Shown here piece by piece: positions 21,355-33,877 of a stretch of DNA of 64,000 nt. A program made the translations under genes and the position numbers. The notes below the pieces were generated by a model. That model saw only the letters and a program-made list of their open reading frames with translations. It searched no databases and was not told where the DNA came from. The stretch's first letter is position 1; every line of letters begins with the position of its first letter. Source of the stretch: Hydractinia symbiolongicarpus (lineage: Eukaryota > Cnidaria > Hydrozoa > Anthoathecata > Hydractiniidae). Where the stretch lies: positions 19,158,001 to 19,222,000 of the forward strand of contig NC_079883.1 in assembly GCF_029227915.1 (NCBI RefSeq), written 5' to 3'.

Positions 21355-23724
21355 GATCACTGCTTTTCCAAAATTTGAAAGCATGAAAGAGTTAATTGAA
21401 TGCCTTATTGAAAGAGCCAATTATGAAGATTGAACATTTATTAATTCCTTTGACAACTTGGAAAGTTTGTCAGTTGAATCACTAGTTGATAAAAACGCTT
21501 TTTACCATCAAGAATGTTACAAAAGTGTAAAACAAATCACAGTATAACTTATACACCATTATCTCCACCGAAATCTTTACGCTCCAAAATTACTTTATTT
21601 GACAAGTAGTGTTGTGTTATATATCAAAAGGAAGGAGGTAAACTCCATAAGGTTGTCGTCCTTTCAACTGGGCATAAACTGCTACATGTCGCACAACAAC
21701 TACCACACCAAAGTTTGTTTATAAGGCTCAACTCTGTTTCAAATGCAGCTGACACATAAGCAAATGATATCCAATATCACCTTAATTGTTGGGTTATGAC
21801 ACAGCGACAAGTTTCTAGTGCATCTACGAATGAAATTAATTATGAAGAACAAGAGTTAAACGATGTCGCAAAGATTGTAGCAGACATTGAGATAGTAAAC
21901 ATTGTGAAATGTGCCATAAAGAATGTAGAATCGAAAAAATTGCTTGACATGAACAGTGTGAATACTACATATCACAATTTATTAGAGAATGAAATACATC
22001 AGCATAAAATCACAAACGATACCTGAAACAATTATTGGCAGATAAATTAACCAATATTGTATTCTCCAGACCCAAATCTAAAAGAGAAGCTGAAATAATC
22101 TGTTTACGTGTTGCTTATAACAATGCAATTGAAAGTTACAGAAATTCACTTGATGACTATAATCAATTGTTTGATGCTGCTGTCAAGATATCTTACGACA
22201 AGAGAGTTGGAAATTTACTGGTGAATTTAATAGCTTCAATCTTCCAGAAAGTCTTAAATTACTTCTACAGTGGATCATTGTAGGCCCAAAGTATGTAGTT
22301 GATATGTGCCCAAAGAAAAAAGAGGCCATTGATACAAATGTCAGAAACGTTAGAGAAATTGTCATCAATTTTGTAAAAACAAAGAGACAAACTGATTATA
22401 ATTCTGCTAACGCATCGTTTCGTAGCACTGCAGAAACACCATTTTTAATAGGTTTAGGTCTCTATATTCATCAACATACGAGAAGCAAGAAAGTAATCAA
22501 CACGTTTAGCAATTTAAATCTGTCAATCACATATCAAGAGGTGATACAAATTGAAACAGATATTGCAAACTGTGTCACCGATAACATAGAAACAAACAGA
22601 GGTTTTTATGTTCCACCTAACATTTTGGAAAACACTTCAATTCATTCGCAATAGATAACACAGACTTCAAATATGACACTCCTGATTTGTTGATCGAATA
22701 ACTCCCATTTCACATGGATTCCGTCAAGTTCGCTTAGTATCTGATCGATATGTGAAGAATTCGTTAAAATCAAGGACGAGGCATAAAAGAACAACAGGCA
22801 ATGAGATTCGATATCAAGTCACATATGTAACCTCAATTGCAAATATCAATCTGAAACAATTTCTATCACACATTGACACCAAACAAGATTTAACAATATA
22901 CTTGGCAAGGCATGTTATTGATTACTTAGAGAGAGAACATAGGAAATACATGGTCACATACGATTTAACGAGTTAAAGTAATATCAATACATACCCAGAT
23001 AATATAATGCGCCATGACCACGAAGAAGCTGATACTTTACTTATACTTCAAGCTCATGACATTGCTCAAGCTGATCACTTCACAGATTGTGTAGTCTACT
23101 CACCAGATACTGATGTATTTCTGTTAATTTTACACTATTCACAAGATTTGCCACAGGTATGTTTAGTTCTTATATAGGTTGTAGTATTTGTAACCTTGTT
23201 TTTCAAAGTTAAGTAATTAGCAAAAATTATAGAAAGGATGCGATTAAAACACCTTTTCCAATTTAGGCACTAAAGTTTTGGACTGGAAAAGGGATAAATA
23301 TAGAGATGTCGATGTCAACGCTTGTTTTGAAAATCTTGGTCCAAGTCATTGTAAATCACTTTTGGCATTTCACGTGTTTACTGGGTGCGACCAAACCAGA
23401 AGGTTTTGTGGAAAATCAAAAACAACTTGGTGGAACCATTTCATAACAACTGACAATGACACATTGGATGCATTTTCAAGGCTGGGCATTGCTGATGCCT
23501 TTTACCATCTCTTGGGATACTGAAAGTAGTGGAAAGATTTGTTGTTTCCCTTTACGGTGGTACCAAATGCCCGAAAAATATCACGTCATTATTCTCTAAA
23601 TTTCAACAAGAAGCAGATAAATTGCCACCAACGTTTGGTGCTTTTAAGTACAAATCATTCCGTACCCATTATATTACTATCAGCCCTCGAAATTAGCCAA
23701 AAAACGTGTCTCACTACCGTATAA
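21355..23724 (+). pseudogene. mobile-element gene with FEN/PIN-nuclease-like motifs, multiply broken
   Basis: A degraded coding region in at least six frame segments (21355-21430, 21796-22026, 22035-22283, 22304-22654, 22752-22976, 22990-23156) plus an exon at 23267-23523 after a GT-AG intron (23157-23266). Visible motifs near the C-terminus are HEEADTLLILQAHD, VVYSPDTDVFLLI, then LLAFHVFTGCDQT with FCGKSK. Acidic residues spaced as E-x-x-D ... D-x-D ... G-C-D follow the order seen in FEN1/XPG and PIN-fold nucleases (EAEA, D-x-D, G-x-D). I recall similar unnamed proteins repeated in cnidarian and mollusc genomes. In-frame stops and frameshifts make this copy dead. The nuclease link is inferred from motifs. 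Confidence 0.6.
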
Positions 23725-24660
23725 CATAACACTTCTTACACAGGCAAGACTCTGCTAGTCAACAAAGGAAGTAACTCTCTGAACTTTTTCCAAGCAGAAC
23801 CAGTAACACTTCTTCCAACACCCCCTTCACTGCCCAACATGTATCACTTAAGTAACAGAAGTTCTCAACTATCTTTAACGAGCTACTGTTGTTCATCATT
23901 GAAGCTGGAAATTCTTCATTCTTTATAATCTCACCTTTGCAACGCTTGCATACAAACTGAATATCAGCTCTTAACCTTCCACCAATACTACTGCACTTCT
24001 TATGCACCCAATGCTTGCAAGTCTGACAAAAAATTGAGTTACTGCCAACCCCTTTCCTGCAAACTCCACAAGGCCACTTGCCAACTACAAGGTCACAGTT
24101 GGCTGCAATGCTACTAATCATGACTTTAGACTTTGCTGTGTTCACCCTTAGCCCTTTCTCTTCTAGTCCTTTCTTCCACTTCTCAAACTTTTCAACTAAT
24201 TCTTTCATCGACTCTGCTATGAGAACCAAATCATCTGCATACAATAACTCCCATGGACAACCTGTTCTGAACTCCATCGACAGTGCTTCTAAGACTAGAA
24301 CAACCAACAAAGGACTAAGTACAGAACCCTGATGTACACCAACATTTACACTAAATTCATCACTAAGTGAATTCTTAATCTTGACACAACTTCTAGCATT
24401 GCTGTACATAGACTGTACCATCTTACGATGGTACAGTCTATGTACTAGCCACTCATCCACACCTAATTTTCTCATAGCCCACCAAATAACTTTACGTGGC
24501 ACTCTATCAAAAGCTTTCTCTAAATCTACAAAGGCAAAATAGAGATTCTTTCTCTTTCCTAAATACCTTTCCTGAAGCTGTCTGAGTAAAAATACTGCAT
24601 CTGTAGTGCCACGCCCTGGAACAAAACCAAATCTTATCTATATCAATTCTTTCTCTAAGT
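23708..24660 (-). pseudogene. RTE-clade LINE fragment (RT thumb, zinc knuckle) nested in older element
   Basis: Nearly identical to part of the RTE copy at 60.36-61.32 kb. The open frame 23759-24502 encodes RKVIWWAMRKLGVDEW, HQGSVLSPLL, YADDLVLIAES, then a CGVCRKG ... CKHWVHKKC finger. Upstream, the FVPGRG region (24600-24640) is present but frameshifted, and downstream sequence stops at the 'ctcactaccgta' point. 5' and 3' parts of the LINE are missing. It retains a 42-nt palindrome at 24404-24445. Confidence 0.85.
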
Positions 24661-25189
24661 AACTGGACCTAAATAAACCAAAAAGCCTTAAGATAAAATT
24701 TTTTCTACTCAACAGGGGTGGAAATAACTTCAGTAATGAGTATATAACATTACTTTAAAACGTCAAATTTAAATGGGCATTTTTACTTTCTCTTTAAAGT
24801 ATAACTACTAACAAACAACATCTCATCCCTAACGCAAAATATGTTTTTCACAGATTCTTTGGTGTAAATATCGGCAATTATACCCCTTGAATTCTAAAAA
24901 TTAAACATTTAATATGTTATAAACAGTTGATTTTTTAAATATGGTTTTTTGACATTTTTTACTTGTTTTTATATTATCTATCAATCAAAAAAGAAAAAAA
25001 ATTAAAATTCCAACTTTGATATTTAACTGACCAGAAAAGTGATGACGTCAGCCAGGGCCACACCCAAATATGGAAAAAATGCACCTACTGTTTTTTGTAT
25101 TCAAATCAACCAAAGAAAAGATTCCATTTAAAAAATTACTTCTAAAAAATTACAAGTCTCTGCACACAAAGCTTTAATTTGTAACATAG

Positions 25190-26424
25190 TGACCTTTGCT
25201 TCGAATAAACGGCCGGGCATTAATTAAATTTTTTGACATTTTTAGGGGGTGTCATTCAAGGAGGGCGTTTAAAAGAGGGGTGCGTTTATTAATTTTTTAC
25301 ACTTCGTCTCTTTTGCAGTTTTTAAGGATACCTATAATATATATCATCACAACAAAAAATAAAAGATATTCACATGTTTTAGAGAATGAACTTCAAAATC
25401 GAAAAACTAAATTTCCAACCTAATTAAATCTAAGATTTAGGAAAAAAGTAAGTAAGTATACTTTTACCATTCGAGGGGGCTGTTTATTTAAAAAATGACT
25501 GAAAAGGAGGGGTGTAAAGTTAAAATTCAAAAAGTACAAAATTTATAAAAAAGTTTATATTTATATTTATAATTATTTAGTGATATTTTAGTTTGAGTGA
25601 CACACCATGGTAATCATCAGCATCCAGGCTACCATATTTGTTTTTGGTTGCCATGCCTACCTGGTGTGATGTATATATAAGTTTTGCCACTCCTTTTTTG
25701 TCATTCTTCAGTCAGCTCTTGATTAGTCAACATCAAGTTTTTGAGTTTCAATGCACAATATTTCAATGCACAACAATGATGATGATCTTACTTACACAAT
25801 ATTTCTATGAGTGATATAGCTTGTTCTTCAATTTCACATAAGTTTACACTTGTCACACATTTTCATAGTACTTTACACTGGGCAGCTGGTAAGTATTAGC
25901 TATTCTATGTCAAATATTTTATTTAAATTTGAACTGGATATTTACCGTAATTTTGTATTTATTTAGTTTGAACGTATATCAAGATATCAATTCAAATCAA
26001 AATTTTTGTTGTTACAAACACTTCCCTCTCGTGTGACGCCTTAACAAGGGGCCTCCATTCGAGTGCGGGGGGTAATAGAAGGGGGCGTTTATTCAAAGCA
26101 TTATGTTAATTACTACTTTGTGCGCGAATTTAGTTTTGATATTCACCTTCACAGGTCAGTATTTTCAAATAAAATTTAAAAAAAACGATCTAAACATTAT
26201 TAAAAGTAAAAAATATAACTTAAATTTAATTTTTAAAGCCACAAGCAGATCGAAGCTGAGTTTAATAGTATTCGCAACAACAACTAGCCAGACCCATCAA
26301 AATTTCCCTTCCCACTAGGAACTTGGAATAGTTAAGATGGAAAAAATTATGCTGGGTCGCAAACGAATTTCCTGCAATCAGAATACTGACTGCACTTTTT
26401 GATTGGCTACTCTCAGGTATCTTG
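25190..26424. repeat. region of GGGGGCGTTTATTCGA-type repeats; possible 0.9-kb MITE at 25196-26101
   Basis: TGCTTCGAATAAACG at about 25198 pairs with CGTTTATTCAAAGCA at about 26087-26101 as inverted ends. Additional degenerate copies (ggagggcgttt, ccattcgagggggctgttta) lie near 25259, 25469 and 26056. The same word family recurs at 38502-38585. No coding gene. Confidence 0.45.
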
Positions 26425-27540
26425 GTTAGCACAGAGAAGAAAAAGCTATAGCTGAAAAGAGTTATCAGAGGTTGCTTATAACACTGATTTGATTGGATTG
26501 GGATAATTTTTTTGATGATGTTGTAGAAGGGCCAGCTACGCAGGTCAAGACAGAATGGGTAGTGAAGGCTATTAGGAAAATTAAGATTGGCAAGGCTGTG
26601 AGGGTATCAGGTGTTGGGGCAGAGGTGGTAAAAGCATCTGGATATACTGGAGTTGAGCTGATTACAAACTTGCTATTCAGAATATAAAGGATGGCGTTAT
26701 CCTGAGTGACTGGCAGTCGGGTGTAATAGTGCAATGTTTCAGGGGCAAGGGTGATGCATTAGAAAGAGGTAAGAGGGATTGAAATTTGTTGAAAGCTATT
26801 AAAACAGTTACTACGAGAAAAATTGGTATGGATAAAATGCAATTCGGTGTTGTTCCAGGTTGTGGCAATAAAGATGCAATATTTTTACTCAGACAGCTTC
26901 AGAAAAAGTATTTAAAAATAGAAAGAATCTCTATTTTGCTTTGCAGATTTGGAGAAAGCTGTTGATAGAGTACCATATAAAGTTATTTGGTGGGCCATGA
27001 GAAAATTAGGTGTGGATGAGTGCCTAGTACATAGACTGTACCATCGTAAGATGGTGCAGTCTATGTACAGCAATGGTAGAAGCCGTGTCAGGATTAACGC
27101 TTCACTAAGTAATGAATTTAAGGTAAATGTTGGTGTATGGACAACAGGGTTCTGTACTTAGTCCCTTGTAAATGTTTTATTCTTTTAACGCTGTCAATAG
27201 AACTCAGAACAGGTCGTCCATGGGAGTTATTGTATGCAGATGATTTGGTTTTCATAGCGGAGTCGATGGATAAATTATTAAAAAATTTGAGAAATGGAAG
27301 AATGGCTAGAAGAGAAAGGGTTAAGAGTGAATGCAGCAAAGTTGCAGCATTGAAGCCAAGTGTGACCTTGTATTCGGAAAGTGGCCTTGTTGAGTTCGCA
27401 GGAAGCAGACATTGAGTACATAAAAAGTGCAGTGGTATTGAAGGAACGTAAGCGGACATTTAGTTTGTATGCAAGCATTGACAGGCGAGAGTATGTATAT
27501 ATATACACAATGAATTATTTCCAGCTTCAAGGATGCACAA
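26425..27540 (+). pseudogene. decayed RTE-clade LINE fragment
   Basis: Plus-strand relic covering the end of the endonuclease-RT linker (DNFFDDVVEGPATQVKTEWV at about 26500) through RT motifs (VDRVPYKVIWWAMRKLGV at about 26958, LLYADDLVFIAESMD at about 27226) with numerous frameshifts and deletions. Same family as the 60-kb copy. It ends beside a TA microsatellite. Confidence 0.8.
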
Positions 27541-27562
27541 CAGTTGCTCGTTAGAGATAACT

Positions 27563-28772
<1,210 letters not shown>

Positions 28773-28893
28773 TACAGTTATCTTAAGATAACAAATGTTA
28801 TCTTAAGATAACTCTATTAATGTGACTTTGGAATGCGTGCATATTCACATTAATGTTCTGATTGTAAGATAACTCGAGTAATCTTAAGATAAC
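28773..28893 (+). repeat. left 121-bp inverted repeat with TTATCTTAAGATAA palindromes
   Basis: Contains two full GTTATCTTAAGATAAC 16-bp palindromes at its outer edge, an attaatgtga/tcacattaat inverted pair around a 19-nt centre, and further half-sites. More diverged half-sites (ttatcttgagat, taacttaagataactcg) extend inward to about 29010. Repeated dyads near an element end are typical transposase or regulator binding arrays. Confidence 0.85.
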
Positions 28894-29576
28894 GTATTAA
28901 TGTGATAATTATATCTTTACTTTGTAGTTATCTTGAGATTAGAGCTGTTATTAATACATTTTGACGATATTTTTCGTAACTTAAGATAACTCGTGTTATC
29001 TAAAGATAGCATTATCTTCGTTCCAAACGCGTTAAATTACGCAATAAAAATCAATTACAGCGTTGAAGTGTCAACTTCGTTCCCAGTTAGTTTTACATTT
29101 TAAGCGCGAAACTTTACCATGCACGCTAGTTCTAGCGGTACGCAAATAGCGAATTTAATTATGCGCATGCGCGAAAAATTGTTTTTTAAATATAGCGCCT
29201 CAGAGGCGAAAGCCCGATTCTTGGTCAGATTGCCTATCCCAAAATTGATGCTTTTTACGGCGATTTAACCAACAAACTAAGGAAATGTACTATTTTAATT
29301 GAAGGAAGTGAGGCCAGGTTACGTAACTAAGCGAAAAAAACATCTTACTTGCTTTTGTTTTGAAGTTACGCGGTAAAAAAACAAAACGAAAGTAAACACA
29401 AAAAATGACCTAGCTACATCATTAAATATCTCGACAACCAAAGTTTTTTTACCAAAGAGGTTTTTACAGCATTTAGTTCAGACCTTAAGCTCTTCAAAAA
29501 ACTATGTTTGGAATGCATTTCACTTTTTTCCTAAAAATTTAAAGACTTGAAACAGACCCTACTTTTTGAAAAAAAT

Positions 29577-32500
29577 ATGGCCGCCACAAACCATGAAAAC
29601 ATGTTGGCAAAACTTTGTAGAGTTTGTGGAGAATTTTTAACTAAAAGTAAAGGTATTGCAAAACAGAAAATGACATTGGAGAAGGAATTAGAACTACTTT
29701 TTGTTCATATCCAGGAGGATGTGGACAACATTCATCCCAAATATGTTTGCTTTCGGTGTTACAACACACTTAAAAATATTGAAAATAGGAATACAACAAC
29801 ACAGTTGAAACCTAAAAATTGGTCTCCCCATACAGAAGTTTGCTCTGTATGTGAAAATGTTCAAGGTATGAAAAAAGGAGGCAGGCCATCAAAAAAGAAG
29901 AAAACAGGACGACCAAGTACTTTTAAGCCGATATGGTCAAGAAAAGCCTTAGAGGAAATTAGTGACAAAAATTTAAATGACATTATTCCACCCGTTGTCA
30001 GTCACCATGGCTTAGAAAAAAATCCACATTACAAGTTTTGTTTGTGCATGCTTTGTGGAAATCTTCTGAGACAACCTTTAATGGTTATCACATGTGAACA
30101 TGCATTTTGTAAAGAATGCATCCTTATATATCTTGAAGGAAGTTTTCAAGATGAAAGTGAATGCCCTAAGTGCAAACGCGATGACATCATCACTCTTGTC
30201 AACCAATCAAATTTAAAACCAAGTTTGCACCGAAACCACATGGTAAATAGTTTACAAGTTGACTGTGATAACAAATGTGGAGAGAAATTTACATTGGATA
30301 AATTACATGAGCTTAAATTACACAATATATCGTGCAACACATCCACAAGTTCAAATACAAGTGCAAATTATTCAATAAGAGATGTATTTTTATTGGACGA
30401 GTCATCTCCTGTTCCAAGAGAAATAGAGGATGCCACCTTGCATGTTTTAAAACATAAAATGAAACAATCAACTGATATAAATAACAGCATAGAATTTAAA
30501 AGTGGAGGACCTAGGGTATGTATCTCAGTTAATGGAAAATGCATATATTTACAAAAATAACTGATTTACATATCCAAATTTTTTTACATTATATATATAT
30601 ATACATATATATCCTTGATATTTTAAAAATTAAATAAAATTAAACTAATGATTTCAAACAAATTTATTTTAGCCCTACATGTTCACCTCAACACCGAAAC
30701 CGGTTAAAAATAGTAATGAAGTTTGCAAGCGGACCATAGAAAAAAGGAACAAGTTTTTAAAAAACCAATTACTTTTTTCTTCTGGTGGAAATGAAAGTGG
30801 GTTCAGCGTACAAACTGGCAAATTAGTCAAGAGTCTGAAGGAAAATGAGAGAGTAGAAATACTCAAGAGAGCCAATATAACAACAAAGAGTATAACTCCA
30901 GAGGAATTTGTAGCAATGAAGGCAGACTTGAGTATTCCCTGGTCAAAATTAAAAACAATGTCAAGGTATGGCTGAAAATTGAGTACATATATGAAAATTC
31001 ACAAAAAAGACAGAATAGACATGTTACACCTTTTTAAATAAGACTTTTAAAATCATGAGACTCAAATGAAAAGTATGATTCTTATGAAAAAGGTGTTATA
31101 CATCTACCTGTTTATATATTTATCATAATAGCATTTATGCAAAATTAATACCTTAAGGAAAGAAAGTGTGTCAGCAGTGTTGGTGGATTAGTGCTCATCA
31201 AATTTATTTTATTTAGCATCTGTCAAATTAAATTCTTACCAAAAAAGAAAACTGCAAACTTTATTTTCCTAAGGTATATAGTATGCACATTTAAAAAAAT
31301 AATAATATTCTGCATATAGATGGTTATCAACCTTTAACATATCCATACCATCACAGAGAAAACAAAGAAAAGTGGCTACGGAATGGACTGGTGATCAATT
31401 GCGTTCAGAACTAGCTCCATTCTCATTCGAAGTTAAAGGGCACAAAGGCAAATTTGAAATAAGAAGTGCAGCATGGGTTTATGTTGAAAGCCTGGAATCC
31501 CAAGTCAAAACAATGTTTCACTGTCTAAGACAGTAGGTTTTTGTGTTTACTTACTCTTAGGAAAAAGATACATATAGTTAAAAAAAACTTAAAAAATAAA
31601 TAAAAATAAAAATTTAAGACAGATGCAATTCTACTTCTATTTAGGAATGGACTATTAACTGATTACCCCTTCATGAATAATGAAATACATGTAAAAATAG
31701 GAGGAGATCATGGCGGTGGTTCATTCAAGCTTTCATTTCAAATATGTAACACAAAGAATCCAAACAGCAAGGTAAAAGAAAGTCCTAGATAACTTTTACT
31801 ACCTTTTAGAAAAAAAACATTATTTTCCTATGATTTTTATAGTCAAACACTGTGGTCTTCAGTATCTTTGAGGCCAAGGATAGAAGATCAAATTTGAAAA
31901 TTGGGACAAGTCGATTTACAGAACAAATTGATAGACTACAGTCCAGCAAATTTGGGTTGGTATTTATCACATTTTTGTTAGAGTTAACACTTCTATGTTT
32001 AAAATTTATACCTATATTCTACATTTAGTGACCAGAGAGTAAGAGTATTTCTTTCGGGTGATTACGAATTTTTAAGCAGTGCATATGGCATAACCGGAGC
32101 TAACGGTATGTAAAAATAGTACAAAATATAAAAAAAGTACAAAATATAAAATGTATTAGTCAAAATAAAAAATCACATTTTATTTTATTTTCATTTAAAA
32201 TATTCAGGGAGACACCCATGTTTGTATTGCATAGCAACAAAAGAAGAAATACAGAAACCTGTGGATATGCGTGGAAAATTTCCTGTAAGAACCCTGGAAA
32301 CTTTGAAGGAGAATTTAGCAAAATTTAGAGACTCTGGTGGCAATTTGAAGAATGCAAAATTCAACTACAATGTAATTGATGACCCACTTTTTAACATTCC
32401 AATTGACCAGGTAAGTAAAATTCATGCTATACTATACTGTATGTATATTTTTGATCACTGTTGCCTCCAAAACTATTGTTTTAAAATACATTTTAGTCAT

Positions 32501-33877
32501 AGTTATATATATTAGTGATAATAAAGTAATATTTAATCAGTCAAGTTTTATTACTCAATTTTAGGCATCTTTACCTGGACTACACATTTCCTTGGGATGT
32601 TTTTTAAAATTTTTTACAATGTTTGAAGATAAATGCCACAGTGTGGACATCGCGTTAGCAACCAAGATGGCAAACGCTAATCAGAAAACCCAAGAAGAGG
32701 AATTTAACAAGTTTATTGCTTTAACATCAGAAATAGACTTGTTAGAAAAAAATATTGAAGACTGTGATGAAAAGATCCAATTGATTAATGACACCATCAT
32801 TGCAGCTGTAATGCGAGACCCAAACAATGAGGATAAAATTAAAAACATGTACCAACTAAGAATTGAACACTTTGAAGCAAAAAAGATTGAAAAGGTATAA
32901 ATATTAAATTTGAAGACAAATTTTTTCAAAACAAATGCAAAAAAATATTCTCAATTTAATTCAATATTTTAGACCAACCGTATTGAGGAGTTAAAAGAAG
33001 CAAACAATTTTAAAAAAACTGATGGTCCTTGTGTGCAAGCAGTTGATGCTATCCTCAACAAGCTCAACATTAAACGCCAAGCTTATTATGGTGGTAGCTT
33101 TATTGGAAATCATGTAAATAAAATGCTTGAGGTGAAAAAATAATGTTCTATATTATATATTTTTTAATAAGCAACTTACCATTAACGAACTAGGGCTTGA
33201 ATAGTAATTAATAATATTTGCTTATTATTAAAAAAGTGCATTAACAGAAACTGTAATCAACAACATTTGATATTTAGCCTAACAACTTTATCCAAATGTG
33301 CAATATACTTCCAATCACTGTCACTAAACTTGGATACAATGGATCAGACATACATGCAGATGCTATTTTACATGCTGAAAACTTTAAACAGCTGTTTTTA
33401 CATTATTCGAAATGTCACAAAACATTAAATACACGTGAAGTTATGAACCAAGACAAAATTGAAAACTTTGGTAGGTATATTATATAAACACTAATAATTG
33501 GTCACATTTTTGCACAAATTACACACATATATAAAAGCCATAACATGTAAACATTTGTTTTAGAACTAAATGTAAAAGAACTGATGGTGTTTCTTCGAGA
33601 TATATTTCCCCTTCAATCGATCACTCCAAAGTTACATCTACTTGAGGATCATGCCGTAAACTTTGTTTCTGCTTGGGGTACAGGTTTAGGGTTCTATGGA
33701 GAACAAGGTGCAGAAAGCATCCATGCTGAATTCAATGGCATTGCACGGCTATACCATGCAGTAAAACCGGACACAAATCGTCTACTTTTAATGACAAAGG
33801 AGCATTATTTGCGATGTAACCCCGTAGGACAAGGGATGGTTCCTGAAATAAAAAAGAGAAAACTCTCTACTAGCTAG
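29577..33877 (+). CDS. RAG1-like transposase/recombinase (RING + DDE core), 11 exons
   Basis: Exons 29577-30515, 30673-30965, 31359-31532, 31645-31771, 31843-31955, 32029-32105, 32208-32410, 32565-32894, 32973-33131, 33278-33470, 33564-33877; all GT-AG, total 2922 nt, 973 residues, open throughout. (ATG at 29547 would add 10 residues.) The N-terminus follows vertebrate RAG1 order: LCRVCGEF, DVDNIHPKYVCFRCYN, W-PHT-CSVC, a RING (CMLCGNLLRQP, CEHAFCKECI, CPKC) and a CDNKCGEKF finger. Core: first Asp in GGDHGGGSFKLSF (exon 4), second Asp in FLSGDYEFLSSAYGITGANG (exon 6) followed by HPCLYC, histidines in TPKLHLLEDH, Glu in GEQGAESIHAEFN (exon 11). These match the DDE triad and zinc site of RAG1/Transib. 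It could be a live transposase or a domesticated copy; no RAG2-like partner lies in the element. Confidence 0.92.

Larger units (their letters stand above)
20440..25185. mobile_element. long-TIR DNA transposon carrying a FEN/PIN-like gene, with nested RTE fragment
   Basis: A 200-300 bp imperfect inverted repeat brackets the region. The left arm (about 20447-20760) and right arm (about 24860-25180) share in order: gtgtgcag(g/a)gacttgt, ttggttgattt(a/g)aatacaaaaaa, ccatat(c/t)tgggtgtggcc, ctggtcagt(a/t)aaatatcaaagtt. The enclosed plus-strand gene relic (21355-23724) and a later RTE insertion (23708-24660) explain most of the interior. The superfamily is not identified. The ends beyond the arms do not match, so boundaries are approximate and no target duplication can be given. 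Confidence 0.6.

Noticed and set aside
28773-28893. Recombination signal sequence or Transib-type terminus
   Set aside because: The ends lack a CAC heptamer and nonamer; TA-CAG ends and dyad arrays are different.
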